A stretch of DNA of 7,050 nt from an uncultured Gemella sp. (GCF_900766305.1 NZ_CAAFUZ010000072.1:1-7050), one strand, 5' to 3'; counted from the stretch's first letter, positions 1 to 6,762 are shown. Numbers and translations: made by a program. The notes: generated by a model not told the origin, from the letters alone.

Positions 1-66
1 TCTTAGTTAATTATTTTTGTACACCTTAATTATATTGGATATTTGTCTTTTTGCATATAAAAATTG

Positions 67-102
67 AAATCCGGGGCTGGAATTTTTCCATGCCCCGGAT
101 TT
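67..102 (-). terminator. GC-rich stem-loop, probable second terminator after codY
   Basis: An 11-bp perfect stem (67-77 with 92-102) contains the block CCGGGGC and is continued by a 5-bp inner stem (78-82 with 86-90) after a single bulged base at 91, with a 3-base loop. It stands out sharply in AT-rich surroundings. Read on the minus strand, the stem is followed by CAATTTTTATAT, a usable U-tract; on the plus strand it is followed by AGTATACA, which is not. It lies just beyond the first codY terminator, so it probably acts as a backup. It could instead be a dispersed intergenic palindrome that happens to terminate. Confidence 0.6.
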
Positions 103-113
103 AGTATACAACC

Positions 114-153
114 AAAAAAAGAAAGACCGTACACAAACGATCTTTCTTTTTTT
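114..153 (-). terminator. Rho-independent terminator of codY
   Basis: A 13-bp perfect stem (114-126 with 141-153) is extended inward by three more pairs (127-129 with 138-140), leaving an 8-base loop at 130-137. The pair 127/140 is a C/A mismatch in plus-strand RNA but a G-U pair in minus-strand RNA, so the full 16-bp stem forms only in the codY direction. In that direction the 3' arm ends in a run of seven U. It begins 16 bases past the codY stop codon. The T-run at 147-156 means it could also stop plus-strand transcription, but no plus-strand gene is visible to its left. Confidence 0.85.
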
Positions 154-169
154 TTTACAATTTTACTTA

Positions 170-952
170 TTAAAATTCATTAGAAAACATTAATTCTAAG
201 AAATACTCTTTTAGAACTTTAATATAAGTTCCTTTCATACCTAAAGACTTAGATTCAATAATTCCAGCACTTTCTAATTTTCTTAATGCATTAACGATTA
301 CAGATCTAGTAATCCCCACTCTATCTGCGATTTTACTTGCGATAAGCAATCCTTCAGTTCCATCTAATTCTCTAAAGATATGTTCAATAGCTTCTTTTTC
401 AGAGAATGATAATGAATTCAATGCCATATTAACCATATCTTTATCACGTGCTAAGTTTTTCTCTTTATCTTGTTTCTCGTGTAAAATTTCAATTCCTACT
501 ACTGTTGATGCATATTCAGCTAAAACTAAATCCTCATCCTTAAAATCACTATCCATTCTACCAATAACTAATGTTCCTAAACGATCTCCCCCACCACGAA
601 TAGGTAAGATAACCGTATAACTGTTACTTTCGAAACGTTCTTGTTCTTCCTCAGGGAAGATAGATAATGGATCTTGGAATGGGATATTTACTTTAGTCGC
701 ATACACTTTTAATGTTGCGTCTAAGTATGCTTTTGGCACCTTTCTATCTTGAATAATTTTTTCCATTCGCTCATTAGAGTAATCAATAATCGAATCGTAT
801 CCAAGTATATTACCTTCAGTATCAAGAATATACACGACTGAATCTAAGATTGGGCTTAAGCGCATTGCCATAGCCTCAAAGTCAACATTTTCATGGCGTC
901 CTTCTTGTAAAATTGTACTAATTTTTCGTGTTTTTTGTAATAAACTTGCCAT
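170..952 (-). CDS. codY: GTP- and branched-chain-amino-acid-sensing global transcriptional regulator CodY
   Basis: CodY is a cytoplasmic DNA-binding dimer that, when loaded with isoleucine/leucine/valine (and GTP in many species), mostly represses amino-acid biosynthesis, transport and, in pathogens, virulence genes. The 260-residue length is typical (259 in Bacillus subtilis). Residues 1 to about 155 match the N-terminal GAF effector domain, including GGGDRLGTLVIGR (120-132), LAEYASTVVG (144-153) and an Arg at 62 where B. subtilis has the ligand-contacting Arg61. Residues about 180-250 form the winged helix-turn-helix, with ASKIADRVGITRSVIVNALR (205-224) and SLGMKGTYIKVL (236-247), the most conserved part of the family. 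The ATG start is preceded by AAGGAG with a 7-base spacing (960-965). It has its own promoter and terminators but could also receive readthrough from trmFO. The last dozen residues diverge from Bacillus, as is usual. Identification is very secure. Confidence 0.98.
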   Translation of the reverse strand: MASLLQKTRKISTILQEGRHENVDFEAMAMRLSPILDSVVYILDTEGNILGYDSIIDYSNERMEKIIQDRKVPKAYLDATLKVYATKVNIPFQDPLSIFPEEEQERFESNSYTVILPIRGGGDRLGTLVIGRMDSDFKDEDLVLAEYASTVVGIEILHEKQDKEKNLARDKDMVNMALNSLSFSEKEAIEHIFRELDGTEGLLIASKIADRVGITRSVIVNALRKLESAGIIESKSLGMKGTYIKVLKEYFLELMFSNEF

Positions 953-984
953 TAATTTTCTCCTTACAAAATACTTCCTTGACT

Positions 985-1013
985 ATTATACCATTAATTT
1001 TTATAAATTGTAA
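985..1013 (-). promoter_or_regulatory. Sigma-A promoter of codY with extended -10
   Basis: On the minus strand the -35 box TTACAA (1008-1013) is separated by 17 bases from a perfect -10 box TATAAT (985-990), which is preceded by TGG, giving an extended -10 (TGnTATAAT). The predicted transcription start is near 978, leaving a leader of about 25 bases with a strong ribosome binding site. The spacer contains AATTTATAAAAATT, a loose CodY-box-like sequence that could permit autoregulation. Confidence 0.85.
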
Positions 1014-1032
1014 GACTTTTTAAGAAATTAAT

Positions 1033-2337
1033 TTAATCAATTTTGAAATTTTCTAACAATTCTAAAGATCTTTTAGCATATCTTTCATATTTTTCCTTTT
1101 TATCCTTAATTCTTTCTGGAAGTGGTTTAATAATTCCAAAATTCGCATTCATAGGCTGGAAATTTTTACTAGTGTTATCTACAATATAGTTTGCCATAGC
1201 ACCTATCATAGTTTCAGTTGGGAATACTATTTCTTTATCCTCAGTATTGTATAAAGCATTTAATGCTGCAACAATTCCAGAAGCTGCACTTTCAACATAA
1301 CCTTCAACACCAGTCATTTGACCAGCAAAGTAGATATTTTTCTCCTCTTTTAGTCTATATGTTTTCTCTAATAATTGCGGAGAATTTAAGTAAGTATTTC
1401 TGTGCATAACACCATAACGTACAATATTGGCATTTTCTAACCCAGGGATCAGGTTAATAATTCTCTTTTGTTCTCCCCATTTTAGGTGTGTTTGGAATCC
1501 TACGATATTATATAAAGTTCCTTCGCTATTATCTTGACGTAGTTGCACTACTGCATATGGACGTTTATCTGTTTTTGGATCTTCTAAACCTACTGGCTTC
1601 ATAGGACCGAATAATAACGTTTTTTCGCCACGTTTAGCCATTTCTTCAAAAGGCATACAACCTTCAAAATAAATTTCTTTTTCAAATTCTTTTAATGGTG
1701 CTGCTTCTGCATTTATTAATTCATTATAAAAGTTAGTGAATTCTTCTTTTGTCATCGGACAGTTTAGGTAAGCAGCTTCACCTTTATCATATCTTGATTT
1801 AAGGTAAACTTTATCCATATCGATTGAATCTTTTTCAATAATAGGAGCCGCAGCATCGTAGAAGTATAATCCATCTTGTTTAGTATAATTTCTAATATCT
1901 TGGCTTAATGCATCTGATGTAAGTGGACCTGTCGCAACAATTACAGGAATATCACCTTTAGGTATTGTTGGAAGTTCCTCACCAATTACATTAATATTCG
2001 GATGATTTTTAATTGTTTCAGTAATCATCTCTGAGAATTTATCTCTATCTACGGCTAATGCGCCACCTGCAGGTACTTGTGTTGCATCTGCACATTTAAT
2101 TATAATAGAATCTAACATTCTCATTTCTTCTTTTAAAAGACCTACAGCATTAGTTATATTGTTTGCTCTTAATGAGTTAGAACATACTAATTCTCCAAAG
2201 TTTTGAGTCTTATGTGCAGGTGTCATTTTTTTCGGTCTCATCTCATAAAGATCCACTTTAACACCACGTTTTGCTAGTTGCCAAGCAGCTTCACTACCTG
2301 CTAAACCAGCTCCAATTACTATTACTTTTTTTTCCAT
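1033..2337 (-). CDS. trmFO: Folate/FAD-dependent tRNA (uracil-54-C5)-methyltransferase TrmFO
   Basis: TrmFO makes 5-methyluridine (ribothymidine) at position 54 in the T-loop of tRNAs, using 5,10-methylenetetrahydrofolate as methyl donor and reduced FAD as reductant. It is the usual enzyme for this step in Firmicutes, where other bacteria use SAM-dependent TrmA. Evidence is an N-terminal FAD-binding Rossmann motif [14 protein letters not shown] (9-22), the [13 protein letters not shown] motif with Cys52, and [20 protein letters not shown] with Cys227. These match the two catalytically important cysteines known as Cys53 and Cys226 in B. subtilis. [14 protein letters not shown] near residue 341 is the C-terminal flavin-binding segment. 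At 434 residues it is full length. The ATG start follows thiI by 20 bases and has only a weak ribosome binding site (AGTGAG), suggesting translational dependence on thiI. It was formerly called gid, a paralogue of GidA/MnmG; the length and motifs exclude MnmG (about 630 residues). Confidence 0.97.
   Translation of the reverse strand: MEKKVIVIGAGLAGSEAAWQLAKRGVKVDLYEMRPKKMTPAHKTQNFGELVCSNSLRANNITNAVGLLKEEMRMLDSIIIKCADATQVPAGGALAVDRDKFSEMITETIKNHPNINVIGEELPTIPKGDIPVIVATGPLTSDALSQDIRNYTKQDGLYFYDAAAPIIEKDSIDMDKVYLKSRYDKGEAAYLNCPMTKEEFTNFYNELINAEAAPLKEFEKEIYFEGCMPFEEMAKRGEKTLLFGPMKPVGLEDPKTDKRPYAVVQLRQDNSEGTLYNIVGFQTHLKWGEQKRIINLIPGLENANIVRYGVMHRNTYLNSPQLLEKTYRLKEEKNIYFAGQMTGVEGYVESAASGIVAALNALYNTEDKEIVFPTETMIGAMANYIVDNTSKNFQPMNANFGIIKPLPERIKDKKEKYERYAKRSLELLENFKID
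1047..1061. promoter_or_regulatory. Candidate CodY-binding box upstream of the codY promoter
   Basis: Plus-strand AATTTTCTAACAATT matches the palindromic CodY consensus AATTTTCWGAAAATT at 13 of 15 positions. It overlaps the last codons of trmFO and lies 34 bases upstream of the codY -35 box. The site is partly constrained by the trmFO coding sequence and the DNA is AT-rich, so chance is a real alternative. Confidence 0.3.
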
Positions 2338-2357
2338 TAATTATCTCACTTTCTATA

Positions 2358-3608
2358 TTATAATAATCCTGAAAAATCTTCTTTTTCTTCGTTTTTAACT
2401 TCTTTTTCTCTCATATCTTGCGTTACTACTCTACCATTCTTATCGAATAAATATGTTTCTACACTAGCTAGCGTTTCAGCGATAAGATCTGAGTAGTCAT
2501 CACGAGCTTCGTAAGCTTTGATTTTTTCTAATCTTGGCTTAGTTTTTGGCGCTTTAGGTGTGAAAATTGTACAACAGTCTTCAAACGGCAAGTTGGAAAT
2601 CTCTAAAGTATCAATATCTTGTGCAATTTTAATAATATCAACTTTATCCATAGTTAATAATGGACGTAAAACTGGTAAGTTAGTTACCTCATTGATACAA
2701 TTCATTGACTCAAGTGTTTGAGATGCTACTTGTCCAAGTGATTCTCCTGTAGCTATTGCTAAACAACCTTCTTTTTTCGCTACTTCTTCAGCAATGCGTA
2801 ACATGAATCTTCTAGTTGAAGTCATTGTGTAATTTGAAGGTACACGTTTTACGATTTCTGTTTGTAACTTAGTGAAGTTTACAACATGAAGTTTGATTTT
2901 ACCAACAACTTGACTTAATTTAATTGTTAAATCAAAAATCTTTTGTAAAGCTTCTGCTGAAGTAAATGGTGGCGATTGGAAGTGAATCATTTCAACTTCT
3001 ACACCTTTTACTTGTAACGTATGAGCCGCTACTGGTGAATCGATTCCTCCAGATAATAATAACAATGCTTTAGAAGATGTATTTACTGGGAATCCTCCTA
3101 CACCTTTAATAAAGTCGGTAAAGATAAAAATCCCTTCACTTCTTACTTCAACATTAATTATAAAATCAGGTTGTTTAACATTTACTTTTAAATTCTTATA
3201 ATTAATTAGAACATGGCTTCCAAATACATTGTTTAATTCATTTGTATTATGTGGGAAGTTTTTATTTGGTCGTTTAGTTTGAATTTTAAATTTATATTCT
3301 TTATCTAACTTAGTTTCTAGAAGTCTGTCTATAACTTTTTTAGCTTCTTCAACATCTAATCCTGCTCTTAATACTGGAGAAAAGTTGTGAATACCTGGAA
3401 CTTTCTTTAATCGTTCCATAATCTCCTGTACATCTTCATTATGATCTAGATGTATATACATTCTATCTCTTTTAGTTTGAACATGGAAACCTGTTAAACC
3501 TTGAAGATTATAACGTATGTTTTTTGTTAATTTTTTTAAGAACTCATTTCTGTTACCAGATTTCAGAGTAAGTTCTCCATATCTCACTATAATATGACTA
3601 AATTCCAC
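2358..3608 (-). CDS. thiI: tRNA 4-thiouridine synthase / sulfurtransferase ThiI, rhodanese-less type
   Basis: ThiI activates uridine 8 of tRNA by adenylation and replaces its oxygen with sulfur to give 4-thiouridine; in some bacteria it also passes sulfur to ThiS for thiamine synthesis. Numbering from the TTG at 3614: an N-terminal ferredoxin-like/THUMP RNA-binding region (about 1-175), a PP-loop ATP-pyrophosphatase motif SGGIDSP (188-194), ATGESLGQVASQTLESM (288-304) and PFEDCCTIFTPKAPKT (343-358). The paired Cys347/348 lie where the family has its reactive cysteine. There is no C-terminal rhodanese domain (E. coli ThiI has 482 residues), as in Bacillus, where the partner desulfurase NifZ supplies sulfur. 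I prefer the GTG at 3606-3608: AGAGG is 9 bases upstream, and the resulting start MEFSHIIVRYGE aligns without gaps to Bacillus MNYDHILIRFGE. The TTG at 3614 is only 3 bases from AGAGG. The gene overlaps the end of the desulfurase by 11 bases, implying coupled translation. Confidence 0.95.
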   Translation of the reverse strand: MEFSHIIVRYGELTLKSGNRNEFLKKLTKNIRYNLQGLTGFHVQTKRDRMYIHLDHNEDVQEIMERLKKVPGIHNFSPVLRAGLDVEEAKKVIDRLLETKLDKEYKFKIQTKRPNKNFPHNTNELNNVFGSHVLINYKNLKVNVKQPDFIINVEVRSEGIFIFTDFIKGVGGFPVNTSSKALLLLSGGIDSPVAAHTLQVKGVEVEMIHFQSPPFTSAEALQKIFDLTIKLSQVVGKIKLHVVNFTKLQTEIVKRVPSNYTMTSTRRFMLRIAEEVAKKEGCLAIATGESLGQVASQTLESMNCINEVTNLPVLRPLLTMDKVDIIKIAQDIDTLEISNLPFEDCCTIFTPKAPKTKPRLEKIKAYEARDDYSDLIAETLASVETYLFDKNGRVVTQDMREKEVKNEEKEDFSGLL

Positions 3609-4749
3609 TTTCAATTACCTCTTTAAATTTTTTATTATATTCATCAATAAACACTTCGATAAATGTTTCTACTTCCTTTTTAGTAGTTTCATTTGAAAAA
3701 CTTACTCGAATACTTCCCTCAATATTCTCTCTCGATAATCCTCTTGCGAAAAGAGCCTCATTTAGATGGAAAGTTTTAGAAGAACATGCACTAGTAGTTG
3801 ATACCATTATCCCTCTCTCATTAAGAGCATTGACAATCGCCTCTCCTTTGATCTTAGGTAAACTGATATTTATAATTGAATCAATATACTTTTCACTTAA
3901 TGGAGAATTAATTACTATGTGATTGTATTTAGAAAAACCTTCAACAATCATATTCTTAAATTCTTTATGTTTTACTTTTACAGAATCTACTTTTTCTTGT
4001 GATAATCTTAGAGCTTTTGCAAGACTTGCTACAGCGGCAACATTAACAGTCCCACTTCGTAAGCCATCTTCTTGACCTCCACCAAAAGTAATATTGTGAA
4101 CTGTTCTTCTAGATTTTAAGTACAGTACTCCAACACCTTTTATTCCGTGAAACTTATGCGCAGAAATTGCATAGCTATCAACTTTTGATAAATCTATTTT
4201 ATCTTTTAATACCCCTTGCACCCCATCTACGTGAAAGTGTACCTTTGGATAATCTTTTAATATTTCTGAAATTTCTTCAATCGGCTGAATTGCTCCAAAT
4301 ACATTATTAACTTGCATCACACTTAATAGAATTGTCTCTTTTGTTAATAATGTTTTTAGATGATTTAAATCCACTACTCCATCTTCATCAACATTCAAAT
4401 AGTCTAGTATAAATCCTCTTCTTTCCAACTCTCTAAAAGATTCTAAAACAGACGGGTGTTCTATTTTTGAAACAATAATCCTATTACCAAAATCTTTCTT
4501 ATGTTCAACACTTCCTAGTAAAGCTATATTATTACTTTCAGTAGCACAAGAAGTAAAAAATATACTATCTTCAGCAACTTGTAAGATAGATGCTACTTGT
4601 CCTCTGGCAGCTGAAAGAAGTTTATTAGTTGTTTTCCCAAACTTATTGATACTAGCAGCGTTACCAAAATATGAATTGTTAACTTCAACAAATGTATCAA
4701 GTACTTCTTTATACGGTTTAGTTGTAGCACAATTATCTAAATATATCAT
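3598..4749 (-). CDS. nifZ: PLP-dependent cysteine desulfurase, NifZ type (dedicated ThiI partner)
   Basis: This class-V aminotransferase-fold enzyme removes sulfur from L-cysteine as an enzyme-bound persulfide, releasing alanine. Visible elements are the start MIYLDNCATT, EHPS with His98 over the cofactor ring, HVDGVQ (173-178) with Asp175 contacting the PLP nitrogen, SAHKFHGIKGVG (196-207) with Lys199 as the PLP Schiff-base lysine, GGGQEDGLRSGT (223-234), and STTSACSS with Cys322 as the persulfide-carrying cysteine. Length (383) is normal. The 11-base overlap with thiI strongly suggests it feeds ThiI for tRNA 4-thiouridine, as NifZ does for ThiI in B. subtilis; the sequence alone does not rule out a general IscS role. 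The ATG has GAAAGG 8 bases upstream, and a promoter lies about 75 bases upstream. It is the first gene of the nifZ-thiI-trmFO unit. The family assignment is certain; the NifZ name rests on context. Confidence 0.92.
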   Translation of the reverse strand: MIYLDNCATTKPYKEVLDTFVEVNNSYFGNAASINKFGKTTNKLLSAARGQVASILQVAEDSIFFTSCATESNNIALLGSVEHKKDFGNRIIVSKIEHPSVLESFRELERRGFILDYLNVDEDGVVDLNHLKTLLTKETILLSVMQVNNVFGAIQPIEEISEILKDYPKVHFHVDGVQGVLKDKIDLSKVDSYAISAHKFHGIKGVGVLYLKSRRTVHNITFGGGQEDGLRSGTVNVAAVASLAKALRLSQEKVDSVKVKHKEFKNMIVEGFSKYNHIVINSPLSEKYIDSIINISLPKIKGEAIVNALNERGIMVSTTSACSSKTFHLNEALFARGLSRENIEGSIRVSFSNETTKKEVETFIEVFIDEYNKKFKEVIESGI

Positions 4750-4813
4750 ACTATCTACCTTTCTTTTTTTTAATTTTTTAATATATCTAATTTTAAAATA
4801 ATTACATTTTAAA

Positions 4814-4860
4814 CCACCTTAAAGTATATAACAAAATAGATATTTTATCAATTAAAGTGG
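4814..4860. repeat. Imperfect inverted repeat bracketing the nifZ promoter
   Basis: On the minus strand CCACTTTAA (4852-4860) lies directly upstream of the -35 box and TTAAGGTGG (4814-4822) directly downstream of the -10 box; 8 of 9 positions are complementary. The arms abut the promoter hexamers exactly. Another AAGTGG copy lies upstream at 4911-4916. The arrangement could be an operator, but no regulator is identified and the arms are short. Confidence 0.45.
4823..4851 (-). promoter_or_regulatory. Sigma-A promoter of the nifZ-thiI-trmFO unit
   Basis: Minus-strand TTGATA (4846-4851) and TATACT (4823-4828) are separated by 17 bases, and each box differs from consensus at one position. The predicted start is near 4816, giving a leader of about 65 very AT-rich bases before the nifZ ATG. 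No riboswitch or leader terminator is seen in that leader. Confidence 0.8.
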
Positions 4861-4942
4861 CTATTGTAAATAAACAAACTGTATCATAGATATAATTTAA
4901 AAGTTATATCCCACTTGTACTAACTCACAGAATAATTAAAAA

Positions 4943-4989
4943 TGAACAACTAGTAACTATCTTTTATGTATATAGTTACTAATTGCTCA
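4943..4989 (-). terminator. Rho-independent terminator of the cmk-plsC-hotdog operon
   Basis: An 18-position stem (4943-4960 with 4972-4989) has an 11-base loop. The core 10 bp are perfect. Two outer positions (4950/4982 and 4946/4986) are C/A mismatches in plus-strand RNA but G-U pairs in minus-strand RNA, so the complete stem forms only in the operon direction. There it is followed by TTTTTAATTATT. It begins about 16 bases after the stop codon of the hotdog gene and separates that operon from the nifZ promoter. Confidence 0.85.
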
Positions 4990-5005
4990 CTAATTTTTAA
5001 AAATC

Positions 5006-5437
5006 TTACTCTGTATATTCATTACCTACTACATCTTTAAGGATTTGATCCCATTTCGGTAAGTTACGGTCTATTCTAATAGCACGATCACTATCAGTAC
5101 CAAGAATATTATGAGAACTTGTAGCAAGAATTACAACTTCCCCGTCTACATAGAACTCATAAGAAAAAATAGTTTTAATACCACTATGTTTTTCTATCCA
5201 TGTTTTTATGAATATATCTTGACTATTATATCTGATATTTGATCTAATTGAATATTTAACATCGATATCAGCATAATATAAATCATAGTTTATTAATGAA
5301 TCAATATCAATTCCTAAACCATTTAAATAATATTTTTTAGCTAAATTCATCCAATCATAAACATATTTATTATCTAAGAAACCTGCTTGATTGAAGAATT
5401 TTTTTTCTAATTTGAATTTTATCGTTTTTTCGTACAC
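5006..5437 (-). CDS. Small hotdog-fold acyl thioesterase-like protein
   Basis: This 143-residue protein looks like a single hotdog domain of the 4-hydroxybenzoyl-CoA / acyl-ACP thioesterase superfamily. The segment NQAGFLDNKYVYDWM (16-30) aligns with the active-site stretch DxNGHVNNxxYxDW of FatA-like acyl-ACP thioesterases and is followed by a long helix ending in LGID. The usual strand pattern follows, with DIDVKYSIRSNIRYNSQDI and the antiparallel FSYEFYVDGEVV. The expected catalytic Asp, Asn and His are replaced (Asn16, Ala18, Phe20), so catalysis by the standard route is doubtful. There is no signal peptide or membrane segment. I chose GTG at 5435-5437 because AAGGAG (5445-5450) is 7 bases upstream; a TTG at 5455 would lie upstream of that site. 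It starts 1 base after the plsC stop, so translation is probably coupled. Context suggests acyl-CoA or acyl-ACP turnover beside phospholipid synthesis; the true substrate is unknown. Confidence 0.8.
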   Translation of the reverse strand: MYEKTIKFKLEKKFFNQAGFLDNKYVYDWMNLAKKYYLNGLGIDIDSLINYDLYYADIDVKYSIRSNIRYNSQDIFIKTWIEKHSGIKTIFSYEFYVDGEVVILATSSHNILGTDSDRAIRIDRNLPKWDQILKDVVGNEYTE

Positions 5438-5438
5438 T

Positions 5439-6026
5439 TTATTTCTCCTTCGCAATTAACTCAGAAATCTTTTCCATTAAAATCGCAGTAATTTCATCAT
5501 GACTCTTGCCTTCTTCTTTTAAAGAAGCTGCATCAATTTCATCCCCTACTACAATCTTAATACTAGAAAAAATTCTGAAATTTTTATTAGGAATAATTGC
5601 AAATGGGATAATTTTAGTTTTTGCTCTTGTCGCTATAAATGACGCTCCATTATGAGATTCACCTAAATCTAGTTCTTTAGAGTGTGAACGTGTTCCTTCA
5701 GGAAAGATTCCAACTACTTCACCTTCCCTAAGTAATTTAATACTATTATTAATAGCCGTTCTATCAAACGTTCCACGCTTGATTGGAATTGCCCCTGTAG
5801 CTTCTAAAGCCTGTTTCACAAAAATAATTTTAAACAATTCTTCTTTTGCTATGAAGCGTATTTTTTTATCGAAGAATGCTGGAAATAATAGTGGATCGTG
5901 ATTGCTCAAGTGATTTCCAGAAATTACAACACCTTTAGCATTTTCGATTTTTTCTTTATTAACAATAGTAACCTTGTAAAAAGTTTTATAATATAGTGCT
6001 AATAACTTTCTAATAAAATTATACAT
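5439..6026 (-). CDS. plsC: 1-acyl-sn-glycerol-3-phosphate acyltransferase (PlsC family)
   Basis: PlsC enzymes transfer a fatty acyl chain to the sn-2 position of lysophosphatidic acid to give phosphatidic acid, the precursor of membrane phospholipids, at the inner face of the cytoplasmic membrane. The catalytic motif HLSNHDP is present with His39 and Asp44 (HX4D). The second block is GAIPIKR (78-84), with the basic residues that contact the glycerol phosphate, and the third is FPEGTRS (108-114). The hydrophobic, aromatic N-terminus (residues 1-22) is likely the membrane-attachment region; no cleavable signal is seen. The 195 residues match the short Firmicutes form. The ATG is preceded by AGGAGAG with suitable spacing and starts 19 bases after cmk. 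Adjacency to cmk is common in Firmicutes, and CTP made through CMP kinase feeds CDP-diacylglycerol synthesis. Some paralogues use other acyl acceptors, so substrate specificity is inferred. Confidence 0.93.
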   Translation of the reverse strand: MYNFIRKLLALYYKTFYKVTIVNKEKIENAKGVVISGNHLSNHDPLLFPAFFDKKIRFIAKEELFKIIFVKQALEATGAIPIKRGTFDRTAINNSIKLLREGEVVGIFPEGTRSHSKELDLGESHNGASFIATRAKTKIIPFAIIPNKNFRIFSSIKIVVGDEIDAASLKEEGKSHDEITAILMEKISELIAKEK

Positions 6027-6045
6027 AGTACTCTCCTACTAATTT

Positions 6046-6720
6046 CTATTTTTCTACACTTTTAACTAGTTCAGTCATCTTTTCAACAACTTCATCGATA
6101 GTTAGGCTTGTTGTATCTAATAACGTAGCCGAATCTACTTTAACTAGTGGTGCAATATCTCTATTCTCATCTTGCCCATCACGTGCTTTAATATCTTCTT
6201 TTACTTTTTCAAAGTCTACATTTTCGATACCTTGATGCTCGAAATCTAGGACTCTTCTTCTAGCTCTTTCTTCAACTGACGCAGTTAAGAAAATTTTAAC
6301 ATCAGCATTTGGAAGCACTACAGATGCGATATCTCTACCATCCATAATAATGTTATTAGTATTGGCTAAATTTCTTTGAGTATCAATTAAGAAATCTCTC
6401 ACCGCTGGAGATTTAGCGAATAACGATGTGAATTTTGATACTTCTGCTGTTCTAATTTTATCACTTACTTCTTCGTCATTAACATATACATGTTGAACCC
6501 CCTCAACATACTCGACTCTGAATTCAATTTTACTTAATAATTCTTTAATTGTTTCTTCTTCTAATTTATCTAATCCATTAGATAAGAAATTATACGTTAA
6601 AGCTCTATACATTGCACCAGTATCAACATAGTTGAATCCTAATGACTTTGCTACCATTTTTGTTATTGTGCTTTTTCCTGATCCTGCTGGCCCATCTACA
6701 GCCACTGATACATATTTCAT
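6046..6720 (-). CDS. cmk: Cytidylate kinase (CMP/dCMP kinase)
   Basis: Cmk phosphorylates CMP and dCMP with ATP to the diphosphates, salvaging cytidine nucleotides released by RNA and phospholipid turnover; it acts in the cytoplasm. Numbering from the outer ATG at 6723: P-loop GPAGSGKS (11-18), DTGAMYRA (34-41) of the nucleotide-binding region, DGRDIAS (128-134), ERARRR (152-157), and the acceptor-side motif RDGQDENRDIAPL (181-193), all diagnostic of bacterial CMP kinases. Its 224-225 residues are the normal length. Two ATG codons are adjacent; AGAGG lies 3 bases from the first and 6 bases from the second, so I place the start at 6720, with 6723 as the alternative. A leader of about 25 bases and an extended -10 promoter precede it. 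It heads the cmk-plsC-hotdog operon. The rpsA-like gene that often follows cmk in related bacteria is absent here. Confidence 0.97.
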   Translation of the reverse strand: MKYVSVAVDGPAGSGKSTITKMVAKSLGFNYVDTGAMYRALTYNFLSNGLDKLEEETIKELLSKIEFRVEYVEGVQHVYVNDEEVSDKIRTAEVSKFTSLFAKSPAVRDFLIDTQRNLANTNNIIMDGRDIASVVLPNADVKIFLTASVEERARRRVLDFEHQGIENVDFEKVKEDIKARDGQDENRDIAPLVKVDSATLLDTTSLTIDEVVEKMTELVKSVEK

Positions 6721-6753
6721 CATTTACCTCTCAGACAAATTTTTTCAATATAT

Positions 6754-6762
6754 ATTATAGCA
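6754..6762 (-). promoter_or_regulatory. Extended -10 promoter of cmk
   Basis: Minus-strand TGCTATAAT is a perfect extended -10 (TGnTATAAT), with TATAAT at 6754-6759 and TG at 6761-6762. No good -35 hexamer occurs 16-18 bases upstream, as expected for an extended -10 promoter. Transcription would start near 6747, about 25 bases before the start codon. Confidence 0.75.

Noticed and set aside
1218..1409. Plus-strand open frame of 63 codons
   Set aside because: It lies wholly inside trmFO on the opposite strand, has no recognisable protein features and no supporting ribosome binding site.
2518..2721. Plus-strand open frame of 67 codons
   Set aside because: It is antisense within thiI, which is a clear full-length gene; its hydrophobic look is the expected shadow of the opposite strand.
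4889..4910. Hairpin GATATAA/TTATATC in the gap upstream of the nifZ promoter
   Set aside because: A 7-bp nearly all A-T stem with no associated U-run or gene; not distinguishable from composition.
4992..5006. AATTTTTAAAAATCT, a 12/15 CodY-box-like sequence
   Set aside because: It lies between the end of the hotdog gene and its terminator, not at a promoter, and such matches are expected by chance in AT-rich DNA.
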